Below are positions 16,774 through 25,225 of a DNA stretch of 64,000 bases, in pieces (within the stretch, counting starts at the first letter, position 1; the number at the start of each line of letters is the position of its first letter). This DNA is from Sphingomonadaceae bacterium (GTDB lineage: Bacteria > Pseudomonadota > Alphaproteobacteria > Sphingomonadales > Sphingomonadaceae): contig CANJBY010000003.1 of NCBI GenBank assembly GCA_947472735.1, positions 1 to 64,000 of the forward strand. Reading direction: 5' to 3'. The notes beneath the pieces are model-generated. The model was not told the origin of the DNA. It was given only the letters and a program-made list of their open reading frames with translations, and ran no database searches. The position numbers were made by a program, and so were the translations under genes.

Positions 16774-17988
16774 ATGACCCTCCGGCGTGTCGCCATCGTC
16801 GATCCCGTTCGCACCGCTGTCGGCAAGTTCGGCGGCGGCTTGTCCGATCTGCCGGCGGGAGAACTTGCCGCTGTCGTGATCAAGGCCCTGGTCGAACGCA
16901 GCGGCATCGATCCGGAGCGCGTCGATGACGTCATCTTCGCGCAGGGCTATCCCAACGGCGAAGCGCCCTGCGTCGCGCGCTGGGCGTGGCTGGCGGCCGG
17001 CATGCCAATCACGGTTCCCGGCTATCAGCTCGACCGGCGCTGCGGATCCGGCCTGCAAGCCGTGATTGACGCAGCGATGATGGTCCAGACCGGGGCCGCG
17101 GATGTGGTCATGGCGGGCGGGGTGGAGTCCATGTCAAACGTGGAGCACTACACCACCAAGCTGCGCAAGGGTGTGCGCGCCGGCAATCTCGAGCTGCTCG
17201 ACAGGCTGACGCGGGCGCGGCTGATGTCGCAGCCGGCGGCGCGTTTTGGGGTGATTTCGGGGATGATCGAAACCGCGGAAAACTGCGCGAAGGATTTCGA
17301 CATCACGCGCGAACAAGCCGATGCCTATGCCTTGCGGTCGCATCAGCGGGCTGCAGCCGCATGGGAACGCGGCGCGTTCTCAGACGAGGTCGTTCCGGTT
17401 GCCATCCCCCAGCGCAAGGGTGACCCGGTCCTGTTCGCCCACGACGAAGGCTACCGCGCCGATACCACGCTGGAATCGCTCGCGGCGCTCAGACCGCTTG
17501 AAGGCGGAGTGGTCACGGCGGGCAATGCCAGCCAGCAGAACGACGCCGCAGCAGCCTGCCTCGTCGTCGCCGAGGATATGCTGGCCCCGCTCGGGCTCGA
17601 GCCCATCGCCTGGTTCCATAGCTGGGCGGCAGCGGGCTGCGAGCCGAGCCGGATGGGCATCGGGCCCGTTCCGGCTGTAGGTCGCCTTTTCCGCCGCAGC
17701 GGCCTGGGCTGGAATGACATCGATCTGGTCGAGCTGAACGAAGCTTTCGCGCCGCAAGTGCTCGCGGTGCTCAAGGGCTGGGGCTGGAGCGCAGACGACA
17801 GCCGCCTCGACATGCTCAACGTCAACGGCTCGGGCATCTCGCTCGGTCATCCGATCGGGGCCACGGGCATCAGGATCCTTGCCAATCTCACGCGCGAACT
17901 GGCGCGGCGCGGAGGGCGCTACGGGCTTGAGACGATGTGCATCGGCGGCGGACAAGGCATTGCTGCCCTGTTCGAACGCGCGGCCTAG
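16774..17988 (+). CDS. acetyl-CoA acetyltransferase / thiolase
   Basis: A 404-aa thiolase. The nucleophilic cysteine is C90 in DRRCGSGLQA; the catalytic histidine is in GHPIGATGIR near residue 357; the second cysteine is in MCIGGGQGIA near 389. It cleaves 3-ketoacyl-CoA, or condenses two acetyl-CoA. Co-transcription with the acyl-CoA dehydrogenase favours a degradative role; a degradative or catabolic-cluster thiolase cannot be told from a PhaA type here. It converges on the ornithine decarboxylase gene with a 9-bp gap. Confidence 0.93.
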   Translation: MTLRRVAIVDPVRTAVGKFGGGLSDLPAGELAAVVIKALVERSGIDPERVDDVIFAQGYPNGEAPCVARWAWLAAGMPITVPGYQLDRRCGSGLQAVIDAAMMVQTGAADVVMAGGVESMSNVEHYTTKLRKGVRAGNLELLDRLTRARLMSQPAARFGVISGMIETAENCAKDFDITREQADAYALRSHQRAAAAWERGAFSDEVVPVAIPQRKGDPVLFAHDEGYRADTTLESLAALRPLEGGVVTAGNASQQNDAAAACLVVAEDMLAPLGLEPIAWFHSWAAAGCEPSRMGIGPVPAVGRLFRRSGLGWNDIDLVELNEAFAPQVLAVLKGWGWSADDSRLDMLNVNGSGISLGHPIGATGIRILANLTRELARRGGRYGLETMCIGGGQGIAALFERAA

Positions 17989-17997
17989 CGAACAGCC

Positions 17998-19203
17998 TCA
18001 GCGCAGCGAGACGACATTGTCCGTAACGCGCGGATCGCGGCGATCGCCGTAATACTGGCTCGCCATCGGTTCGTCCGCGGCTTCGACAGTCACGCCCTGA
18101 CCGAAACCATTGAATGCCGTGCGCATCGCGGCGCCATAGGCACCGAGCATGCCGATCTCGATGAAGTCGCCCGCCCGGGTATCCGCTGGCAGCATGAACG
18201 GACCTTCCATGTAGTCCATGTCATCGCAGGTCGGCCCGAAGAAGCTGAACTCGGCCTCGTCAGTGTCAGCCTCGTCCCGCAGCAGCTTGACCGGGAAGAC
18301 CCAGCCGACATGCGCCGCATCGAACAGTGCGCCATAAGCGCCGTCGTTGATGTAGAGCTCATCACCGCGCCGCTTCTCGACCTTGACCACCATCGAGTTG
18401 TACTCGGCACAGAGCGCGCGGCCTGGTTCGCACCAGAGCTCCGACGAATAGGAAATCGGCAGCGATTCAGACGCGCGGTGGATCGCCGCGAAGAAGTCCT
18501 CCAGCGGCGGCGGCTCCATGCCGGGATAGATCGAGGGGAAGCCCCCGCCGACGTCGATGATGTCGACCGTGACTGCCGCGTCGACAATCGCCGCGCGGAC
18601 CCGCTCCAGCGCCTGGACATAGGCGAATGGCGTCATCGCCTGCGAACCGACGTGGAAGCAGATGCCAAGCGCATCGGCGACCTGGCGGGTTGCTTGCAGC
18701 AGCGGGGCGGCATCGACCAGGTCGACGCCAAACTTGGCGGCAAGGCTGAGCTTGGAGTGGTCCGAAGACACCCGCAGGCGCACGCAGAGCGAAAGATCTT
18801 CCGCCCCGGTGCCGTCTTCGTTGCGCGTTGCAGCGACGATCTTCTCCAGTTCCTCGTGCGTATCGAGGCTGAAGGTACGTACGCCATGAACTTTGTACGC
18901 CTCGGTGATCGCGCTCGCGGTCTTCACCGGGTGCATGAAGCATAGCACGGCCGCGGGCAGTGTGGCGCGGACCAGCCGCACCTCGGCGATCGAGGCAACG
19001 TCGAAATGCGTTATTCCGGCATCCCACAGCACCCGCAGCAGAGCGGGCGAAGGGTTGGCCTTCACCGCATAGAGCGACTTGCCCGGAAACTTCTCGACAA
19101 AGAAGCGGGCAGCGCGCGCGGCGGCGTGCGGGCGATTCAGGATAACGGGTTCGTCGGGCGAAAGAGCGCGAACTACAGCCGATGCATCAGGAAAATGGTG
19201 CAA
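17998..19203 (-). CDS. ornithine (type III PLP-dependent) decarboxylase
   Basis: A 401-aa alanine-racemase-fold decarboxylase converting ornithine (or lysine) to putrescine (cadaverine). K48 in YAVKAN is the PLP lysine; EPGR (259-262) binds the PLP phosphate; C326 in FGPTCDDMD is the catalytic cysteine, with the CxxxD context of eukaryotic-type ornithine/lysine decarboxylases. The only in-frame start is a TTG at 19203 (an upstream TGA closes the frame). A structured leader precedes it. Carboxy(nor)spermidine dehydrogenase and decarboxylase genes lie 2 kb away on the same strand and would use its product. Ornithine versus lysine preference cannot be read. Confidence 0.9.
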   Translation of the reverse strand: MHHFPDASAVVRALSPDEPVILNRPHAAARAARFFVEKFPGKSLYAVKANPSPALLRVLWDAGITHFDVASIAEVRLVRATLPAAVLCFMHPVKTASAITEAYKVHGVRTFSLDTHEELEKIVAATRNEDGTGAEDLSLCVRLRVSSDHSKLSLAAKFGVDLVDAAPLLQATRQVADALGICFHVGSQAMTPFAYVQALERVRAAIVDAAVTVDIIDVGGGFPSIYPGMEPPPLEDFFAAIHRASESLPISYSSELWCEPGRALCAEYNSMVVKVEKRRGDELYINDGAYGALFDAAHVGWVFPVKLLRDEADTDEAEFSFFGPTCDDMDYMEGPFMLPADTRAGDFIEIGMLGAYGAAMRTAFNGFGQGVTVEAADEPMASQYYGDRRDPRVTDNVVSLR

Positions 19204-19364
19204 CTCAAGGGACCCCCAATAGGCCTTTCAGCCAGAACAACACTAAGACGAGGCTGCCTTGCGGTTATTGGAAGTCCCCTTGGGGCAGCGGGGGGTCGCT
19301 ATAAGCTGTCCCCCCTGAACTGCAAGTGAAAATGGGGCGGCGGTTTCTCAAAACTGCCGCCGCC
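19204..19364 (-). promoter_or_regulatory. structured 5' leader of the ornithine decarboxylase gene
   Basis: Two hairpins precede the TTG start. One has six G-C pairs (GGGGGG 19290-19295 with CCCCCC 19310-19315) and an inner GC-TATAA-GC. The other is GGCGGCGG (19336-19343) with CCGCCGCC (19357-19364); on the minus strand it is followed by CCATTTTC and could also end the upstream transcript. A GCCCC-AA-GGGG element lies between the first hairpin and the start. An alphaproteobacterial RNA family called speF is known from leaders of such genes; whether this is a member must be tested. The rest of the 19204-19524 gap (19365-19524) holds an AT-rich patch near 19390-19420 that may contain a promoter, and nothing else I recognise. 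Confidence 0.45.
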
Positions 19365-19524
19365 GTGCCGGATGGACGAAAACAGGAATAATGGGTTGTT
19401 TCTAAAGTAAAATAATTATCCCCGGAATCCACCCCGATTTGCCGATTGAGTCCGTTTTGATGGTCTGTCCCGGCCCCAAACACCATCGTGCGAATCACCC
19501 CCAAACCGGGACGGTGGATTCGGC

Positions 19525-20427
19525 TCAGCCCAGCAGGCCCTCGGGGGTGGCGCCGCGAGACAGAGCGTGCGTCGGCCCGGCACTGAGGAACTGTTCCCCA
19601 CCTTGCGCCGCTGCGGCCAGTCCGGTCTCACGATAGAGCCGGGAACGAACGATCTCGCCAGCAAGGGGATTCACCGGAGCGCGGCCCTCGCGCGCAAAAC
19701 TGCGGAACGTGGCAATGTCGGCATCCCGGTCTGCGGTCACGTCGCCGAGGCGCTCCATGATGATCGGCACCGCCGCCGGGGTCCGCGCCGAATCCAGCGC
19801 CGATAGCAGCAGGATCCCGTCGAGCACGGCGGCCTTCGGCAGCGACACGCCCTTGAACAACACCGTCAGCGGAGTTCGCCCGGTGGAGTCGAACAGGAAG
19901 ACGTGGACATTGCCGGCCAAGGGAAACAGCCAGCCGCTGAAGTCCAGACCGGTGCCCTCCATCACCACTTCGATCATGCCGCCCGGCACGCGCCGGATCA
20001 TGCCGTAATCGTGAAACAGCTTGTCAGCCATCAGCAGCGAAGGGCGGGAGGTGCGCCAGAATCCCTCGTAGGCGCCGCCGCGATGCTCAAGCTCGGGCCG
20101 GGCCGCTTCGAGAAACGCGGCAAGCGGACCGGTGTCTGCCGGCAGGCCAGCGCCGGTGGTTTCCGGTATGGCTATGCCAAGTCGCGCGGCCAGCGACGAT
20201 GTTTATTCAAACCAGTCCGCCATGGAAAAATCGCTCAGCCGCTCATTCAGCAGGGCCGTGAGCCGGGTCAGATTGTGCTCGGTGGGATGGACAGCGCCGG
20301 AGAGCCATCGCCCCACCAGGGACTTGTCGACACCGAGCCGGCTGGCCAGCTCGACGCGGCTGAGCGAGGCTGCTCGCAGGCCAAGGGTGAGCTTGGCGGC
20401 CAGATCCCTGATCGGCTCCATTCGCAC
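19525..20427 (-). pseudogene. HTH-domain regulator split by a single in-frame stop codon
   Basis: An amino-terminal helix-turn-helix (LSRVELASRLGVDKSLVGRW, about residues 20-40 from the GTG at 20427 or ATG at 20421) ends at SMADWFE followed by TAA (20205-20203). The same frame then stays open for 57 codons (ACA TCG TCG CTG GCC ...) and runs straight into a 168-codon ORF starting MADKLFHDYGMIRR. The simplest reading is one gene of about 300 codons with a CAA/GAA-to-TAA mutation. The carboxy-terminal part looks like a ligand- or PAS-like domain (DFSGWLFPLAGNVHVFLFD). It may instead be two separately translated genes. A Shine-Dalgarno GGGAGG lies upstream of the first start. Confidence 0.6.
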
Positions 20428-20452
20428 AAACTCTATGCCTCCCGGGCGCAAA

Positions 20453-20477
20453 TGCAACCAGATGCAACGGGTGCAAC
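20453..20477. repeat. three phased TGCAAC direct repeats
   Basis: TGCAAC occurs at 20453-20458, 20463-20468 and 20472-20477, that is, every 9-10 bp (about one helical turn), between the minus-strand HTH gene and the plus-strand lipoprotein gene. Such phased repeats often are regulator-binding sites; the HTH gene is the obvious candidate. Confidence 0.4.
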
Positions 20478-20570
20478 GCGATGTGCGCGTCGCTGCGCCT
20501 CACCGCATCGCCTCGCCCCGCCCATCATCGCAAGCATCGGGTCGCACCGATGCATGAAGGGGGAAACATC

Positions 20571-21152
20571 ATGTACGCTTCAAGAACCACAATGGCGCTC
20601 GCACTTGCCGCTGTCGCACTGGGCGGCTGCTCGACCAAGGCGCGCAATTTTTCCGCGCAAGTCGCCACGCCGATTACCGACCGCACTGCCTTTGAAAACG
20701 ATTACCGCACCTGCCAGACGCTCGTTCGTGCAGGACACAAGTCCGGCTTTCAAGCCGCGGCAGGAGCAGCAGTCGTCAGTGCTGCGGTGATCGGCGGTGG
20801 AGTAGCGGTCGGAGCTAGCGCGGTGAGCGGCGCAGTTTACGCCGGTTGGTCAGAATGGGCCGCGGGACTCGGCACCGCGATGGGTGCCGCCACCGTCTTT
20901 GTTGGCGCGGCAGGCTTCGGGGTGACCCGTCTGATCCGCTCCGGAAACGAGCGCAAGTTCCGCCGGGCGATGACCACCTGCCTCTCCGAATATGGCTATT
21001 CGGTGGAAAGCTGGACCAAGCTGCGCAAGCGTGAAGATCCCGCCGCACACGCCGCTTCGGTCGCCGTGCTGGCCGCTCCCGCCCCGATCGCTCCGGCCAG
21101 TCCCGCGCCGGAAGCCGCGCCTGCGGCCGAAGCTGCGCCAGCCGCACAGTAA
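20571..21152 (+). CDS. glycine-zipper-type outer-membrane lipoprotein, unknown function
   Basis: A 193-aa protein with a lipoprotein signal (ALAAVALGGC, acylated Cys about residue 17). The mature part has a Cys-containing DYRTCQTLV segment, a long Ala/Gly-rich hydrophobic stretch typical of glycine-zipper membrane inserters (about 60-105), a basic helix, and an Ala/Pro/Glu-rich tail (PAPEAAPAAEAAPAAQ). ATG 20571 follows the Shine-Dalgarno-like AAGGGGGAAA. No enzyme motif. Two hairpins follow the stop. Confidence 0.75.
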   Translation: MYASRTTMALALAAVALGGCSTKARNFSAQVATPITDRTAFENDYRTCQTLVRAGHKSGFQAAAGAAVVSAAVIGGGVAVGASAVSGAVYAGWSEWAAGLGTAMGAATVFVGAAGFGVTRLIRSGNERKFRRAMTTCLSEYGYSVESWTKLRKREDPAAHAASVAVLAAPAPIAPASPAPEAAPAAEAAPAAQ

Positions 21153-21167
21153 CCCCCCGCCCGAGGC

Positions 21168-21231
21168 CCGACCTGTCGCAGGTCGGCAGCCGAAGGCCAG
21201 ACCCCGTCCCGCTTTAATCGGGGCGGGGTCT
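21168..21231. terminator. tandem hairpins, probable bidirectional terminator
   Basis: A perfect 8-bp hairpin CCGACCTG-TCG-CAGGTCGG (21168-21186) is followed by a 13-bp stem with one mismatch (21199-21211 with 21219-21231, loop CTTTAAT). They lie between the lipoprotein stop and the stop of the convergent decarboxylase gene, whose last codon touches the second stem. No long T-run is present on either side. Confidence 0.65.
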
Positions 21232-22430
21232 CAGCTCAGACGGTTGCGGAAGTCCTCCCAACCGAAGCGCTTGATGCAGTCCAGCGCATCGCTCTCGCTG
21301 TCCCACAACCAGATCGAGGGCAGCGGCACCCCGTTGAAGGTCGTGGTCTTGACCATCGAGTAATGCGCCTGGTCGAGGAAGGCGAAGCGGCGGCCTGGTG
21401 CGACCTCACCAGCGAAGCGGTAATCGCCGATTACGTCCCCCGCGAGGCAGGACGGTCCGCCGAGCCGCACCGCGCCGCCATCGCCCTCGTCCACCGCTTC
21501 CGGGTCCGGCGTGAGCTCGCCGAGCATGGCGGGGCGATAGGGCGCTTCGATCACATCGGGCATGTGGCAAGTGGCCGATACATCGGTAATCGCCAGCGGC
21601 ATCCCGTTCCAGTGCGTATCGAGTATTGTCCCGACGAGGATACCGGCATCGAGCGCCACGGCCTCGCCCGGCTCAAGATAGACCTCGGCCCCGGTATCGT
21701 CCTTCAGGTCGAGCAGAAACTGGACCAGCTCGTCGCGCTGATAATCGGCTCTGGTAATGTGATGCCCACCACCAAGGTTGATCCACTTGAACTCACCAAA
21801 AAACGGCTCGAGATAATCGAAGGCGACGTCCCAGGTCCGGGCGAGCGGGGCGAAATCCTGTTCGCACAGCGTGTGCATGTGCAGCCCATCGACCAGCGCC
21901 ATATGCTCGTCGGTCAACTGATCGATCGGGAATCCGAGCCGCGAATGCGGGGCGCACGGATCATAGCGCGGTACTTCGCCCTCGGGATGGAGCGGGTTGA
22001 TCCGAAGGCCGATCTCGAAGCTCTCGCCCCGGCTGCGCGCCGCATCGATGATCGCGCTGCAGCGGATGATCTGCTGCGGCGAATTGAAGATCACGTGATC
22101 CGACAGGCGCAGGATCTCGTCGAGGTCTTCGGGCTTGTAGGCCGCGCAATACGTGCTGATCTCGCCATCATAGAACTCGCCCGCCAGCCGCGCTTCCCAC
22201 AGGCCCGAAGCGCAGGTCCCATCAAGATATTCGCCGATAATCGGCGCGGTAGACCACATCGAGAAGGCCTTGAGCGCCGCCAGCATCTTGACCCCGGCCC
22301 GGTCCCGGACATCGGCGAGGATCGACAGGTTCTGCCTGAGACGCGCTGCATCGACGACGAATGCGGGGCTATCGACGCGGGCGAGGTCAAATTGGGCGAA
22401 TGCGCCCGGGTCACCGGCTCTGGTTTCCAT
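21231..22430 (-). CDS. nspC: carboxynorspermidine / carboxyspermidine decarboxylase
   Basis: A 399-aa alanine-racemase-fold PLP decarboxylase. K54 (LAALKAFSMW) is the PLP lysine; LHMHTLCEQD, LGGGHHIT and YLEPGEAVALD are NspC hallmarks; D-TFNGVPLPSIWLW closes the fold. It decarboxylates carboxyspermidine to spermidine, or carboxynorspermidine to norspermidine. The dehydrogenase gene ends 16 bp upstream on the same strand, so the two form an operon. Together with ornithine decarboxylase this gives spermidine without S-adenosylmethionine, as known in Campylobacter, Vibrio and many Alphaproteobacteria. Confidence 0.93.
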   Translation of the reverse strand: METRAGDPGAFAQFDLARVDSPAFVVDAARLRQNLSILADVRDRAGVKMLAALKAFSMWSTAPIIGEYLDGTCASGLWEARLAGEFYDGEISTYCAAYKPEDLDEILRLSDHVIFNSPQQIIRCSAIIDAARSRGESFEIGLRINPLHPEGEVPRYDPCAPHSRLGFPIDQLTDEHMALVDGLHMHTLCEQDFAPLARTWDVAFDYLEPFFGEFKWINLGGGHHITRADYQRDELVQFLLDLKDDTGAEVYLEPGEAVALDAGILVGTILDTHWNGMPLAITDVSATCHMPDVIEAPYRPAMLGELTPDPEAVDEGDGGAVRLGGPSCLAGDVIGDYRFAGEVAPGRRFAFLDQAHYSMVKTTTFNGVPLPSIWLWDSESDALDCIKRFGWEDFRNRLS

Positions 22431-22446
22431 GGCTAGGCAGCCTTTC

Positions 22447-23658
22447 TCAGAACGCCACCGGTCCCGGCAATTCCTTCACCTGCCAGGGCAGTCCGTGCTC
22501 ATTGAGCATCTCCATGAAGGGATCGGGGTCCATCTGCTCCATGTTGAACACGCCCTCTCCGGCCCATGCGCCGGTCAGCATCATCGCCGCGCCGATCATC
22601 GCCGGAACGCCAGTGGTGTAGCTGATCGCCTGATTACCGGTTTCGGCATAGGCCTCTTCATGGTCGCAGATCTGGTAGATGTAGAAGGTCTTTTCGCCCG
22701 ATCCATCCAGCGCCTCGCCGGTGGCGATGTCGCCGATATTGGTCTTGCCCTTGGTGGTCGGCCCCAGCGTTTCCGGCTTGGGCAGCACGGCGGCGAGGAA
22801 CTGCAGCGGGACGATCTGCTGGCCCTGGTATTCGATCGGCTCGATCCCGATCATGCCGACGTTCTTCAGCACAGTGAGGTGGTTGATATAGGCATCGCCG
22901 AAGGTCATCCAGAAGCGGGCGCGCTCCAGCTCGGGGATGAACCGGGCGAGGCTTTCAAGCTCCTCGTGATACATCATGTACATGTTCTTCGGGCCGACCG
23001 CCTCGAAGTCGAACGCCACTTTTTTCGCCAGCGGCGGGGTCTCGACGAACTGGCCGTTCTCCCAGTGCCGCGCATTGGCGGTGACTTCGCGGATGTTGAT
23101 TTCCGGGTTGAAATTGGTCGCGAAGGCCTGCCCGTGATCGCCGCCGTTGCAATCGAGTATGTCGAGCTGGCGGATAGTCTTCAGCTTGTGCTTCTTGAGC
23201 CACATCGCGAAGACGCTGGTCACCCCCGGATCGAAGCCGGAGCCGAGCAACGCCATAATCCCGCGTGCCTTGAAGCGGGCATGCAGGTTCCACTGCCAGG
23301 AATATTCGAACTTCGCGACGTCCTTCGGCTCATAGTTCGCGGTGTCGAGGTAATCGACGCCGGTGTTGAGGCACGCCTCCATGATCGTGAGGTCCTGGTA
23401 TGGCAGCGCCAGGTTGACCACCAACTTCGGACCGATCTGCTCGATCAAAGCAGACAGCGCGGGCACGTCCTCCGCGTCGATCGCATGGGTGGCGACGGTT
23501 ACCCCGCAGCGCTGCTTCACCGAATCGGCAATCGCATCGCATTTCGAAAGGGTACGGCTGGCGAGATGGATCTCGCTGAAGATGCCCGGATTGAAGGCCA
23601 TCTTGTGCACGCAAACCGAGCTGACCCCGCCCGCGCCGATCACCAGAACCTTGCTCAA
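22447..23658 (-). CDS. carboxynorspermidine / carboxyspermidine dehydrogenase (saccharopine dehydrogenase family)
   Basis: A 403-aa NAD(P)-dependent enzyme that reductively condenses a diamine (putrescine or diaminopropane) with L-aspartate beta-semialdehyde. The Rossmann start is VLVIGAGGVSS; DYLDTANYEP, GSGFDPGVTSVFA and TTGVPAMIGAAMMLTG are the conserved blocks. The start is a TTG at 23658, chosen because AAGGAG sits 7 nt upstream and the protein then begins MSKVLVIGAGG; longer in-frame starts would precede that site. First gene of the operon with nspC, divergent from the dehydratase at 23706. Confidence 0.92.
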   Translation of the reverse strand: MSKVLVIGAGGVSSVCVHKMAFNPGIFSEIHLASRTLSKCDAIADSVKQRCGVTVATHAIDAEDVPALSALIEQIGPKLVVNLALPYQDLTIMEACLNTGVDYLDTANYEPKDVAKFEYSWQWNLHARFKARGIMALLGSGFDPGVTSVFAMWLKKHKLKTIRQLDILDCNGGDHGQAFATNFNPEINIREVTANARHWENGQFVETPPLAKKVAFDFEAVGPKNMYMMYHEELESLARFIPELERARFWMTFGDAYINHLTVLKNVGMIGIEPIEYQGQQIVPLQFLAAVLPKPETLGPTTKGKTNIGDIATGEALDGSGEKTFYIYQICDHEEAYAETGNQAISYTTGVPAMIGAAMMLTGAWAGEGVFNMEQMDPDPFMEMLNEHGLPWQVKELPGPVAF

Positions 23659-23705
23659 TGCGCTTCTCCTTTGCAGCCGCAAGCAAGCGCAGATAGATCG
23701 CTGGC

Positions 23706-24683
23706 ATGACAGCACAACCGCAACGCAGCCCGACCGCCGCCGGGGTGGCCCGGGCCATGGACAAGATTGCGGCGCTGCTGCCGCGCACGCCCTTGCTCCC
23801 GCTCGAGATCGACGGGACGACCGTGTGGTGCAAGGCGGAGAGCCTCCAGCCCGTCGGCGCTTTCAAGATTCGCGGTGCGTGGCACCGCCTGAGCGACCTT
23901 TCGCAAGCCGAGCGCGAGGCCGGGGTGGTTGGCGTATCGAGCGGAAACCATGCGCAGGGCGTGGCCTGGGCGGCGAAGCGGCTGGGGATTCCGGCCACGA
24001 TCGTCATGCCGGTCGATGCCCCGCAGGTGAAGCTCGACGCGACCCGGGCCTACGGCGCCGAGGTGGTGCTTTATGACCGGCCCGGCGGGGAGGACCGCGA
24101 TGCCTTGGCGGAGACGCTGTGCGCCCAGCGCGGGGCGACGCTGGTCCACGCCTATGCCGATCCCTGGGTGATCGAGGGACAGGGGACCGCCGGGCTGGAG
24201 ATCGCTGCACAACTGGCCGAGCGCGGACTGGGTTTGCCGACCCGGATCGTCGCGCCTTGCGGCGGCGGCGGGCTTACAGCGGGCCTTGCCCTCGCCTGCC
24301 CGGATGCAGAGATCGTCCCGGTCGAGCCGGAAGGCTGGGACGACGTGCGCCTGAGCCTTGCGACCGGCGAGATCCAGCGTGTGCCCGTCAATGCCCCGCC
24401 TACGCCTTGCGATGCCTTGCAGACCCCCGCGACCTGGCCGATCAACTTCGCGGTCCTGAAGGAGCGGTGCGCCTATGGCCTGATGGTGACCCCGGCGGAA
24501 GTCCGGGCGGCCCAGCGACTGGCTTTTGCGCGGTTGCACCTGGTGATCGAACCCGGTGGCGCAGCAGCACTAGCCGCGGTGTTGGCGGGCAAGGCGGCGC
24601 ACGACGGCACAACCGCCGTGCTGCTGACCGGCGGCAACACCGACGCGGCGGCCTTTGCCAAGGTCATTGCTTCGACTGATTAG
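23706..24683 (+). CDS. threonine/serine dehydratase-like PLP enzyme (fold type II)
   Basis: A 325-aa tryptophan-synthase-beta-superfamily enzyme. The PLP lysine is in GAFKIRGA (about residue 54), followed by SSGNHAQGVAWAA and the glycine loop CGGGGLTAG; IEPGGAAALAA closes the active site. No ACT regulatory domain, so it is a short catabolic-type threonine/serine dehydratase or a racemase-like relative rather than biosynthetic IlvA. Divergent from the polyamine operon over a 47-bp gap, and 68 bp before the MAPEG pair. Confidence 0.85.
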   Translation: MTAQPQRSPTAAGVARAMDKIAALLPRTPLLPLEIDGTTVWCKAESLQPVGAFKIRGAWHRLSDLSQAEREAGVVGVSSGNHAQGVAWAAKRLGIPATIVMPVDAPQVKLDATRAYGAEVVLYDRPGGEDRDALAETLCAQRGATLVHAYADPWVIEGQGTAGLEIAAQLAERGLGLPTRIVAPCGGGGLTAGLALACPDAEIVPVEPEGWDDVRLSLATGEIQRVPVNAPPTPCDALQTPATWPINFAVLKERCAYGLMVTPAEVRAAQRLAFARLHLVIEPGGAAALAAVLAGKAAHDGTTAVLLTGGNTDAAAFAKVIASTD

Positions 24684-24751
24684 TTGCAATTGACAACGCA
24701 ATAATCCCGTCGCACCTTCGCCGCCTCGTTTCCACGAGGGGGAGAATTGCA

Positions 24752-25201
24752 ATGCAGGCGCAAATGCTCGCACCAGCCGCGGTGCTGGTGCTGTGGTCGC
24801 TGATCGTGATGCTGTGGATGGCGCGGACGCGCTTTGCCGCTTTCGGCCAGGTCGGCGTCGACCTGAAGACCGCCAAGCCCGGTGGGCGCGGTCAGAACCT
24901 TGAAGGCGTGCTGCCCGACGAGGTGAACTGGAAAGCGCACAACTACGCGCATCTCATGGAGCAGCCGACGATCTTCTACCCGACAGTGGTGATCCTCGCG
25001 CTGACCGGCCCCGTCGCAGCCGATGTCGCCTTGGCTTGGGCCTATGTGCTGCTGCGGGTGGCCCATTCACTGTGGCAGGCGACCGTCAACCGCATCCCGG
25101 TGCGCTTCACGTTGTTCCTGCTGTCCAGCCTGTGTCTGATCGCCCTGGCGATCCGGGCGGCCATGGCCACACTGTTCGTCACGCCGGCGCTGGCCGGTTG
25201 A
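24752..25201 (+). CDS. MAPEG family membrane protein (first of a tandem pair)
   Basis: A 149-aa four-helix integral membrane protein of the MAPEG family (membrane-associated eicosanoid/glutathione metabolism). The conserved loop WKAHNYAHLMEQPTIFY and the later AWAYVLLRVAHSLWQ helix are visible. Bacterial members can have glutathione transferase activity but most are untested. A strong GAGGGGGAG Shine-Dalgarno precedes ATG 24752. The paralogue starts 25 bp after the stop. Confidence 0.85.
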   Translation: MQAQMLAPAAVLVLWSLIVMLWMARTRFAAFGQVGVDLKTAKPGGRGQNLEGVLPDEVNWKAHNYAHLMEQPTIFYPTVVILALTGPVAADVALAWAYVLLRVAHSLWQATVNRIPVRFTLFLLSSLCLIALAIRAAMATLFVTPALAG

Positions 25202-25225
25202 TCACTGCAACAAGGGGATAATGAG

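Noticed and set aside
24684-24751. sigma-70 promoter before the MAPEG pair (TTGACA at 24690-24695)
   Set aside because: No acceptable -10 at 16-18 bp spacing.
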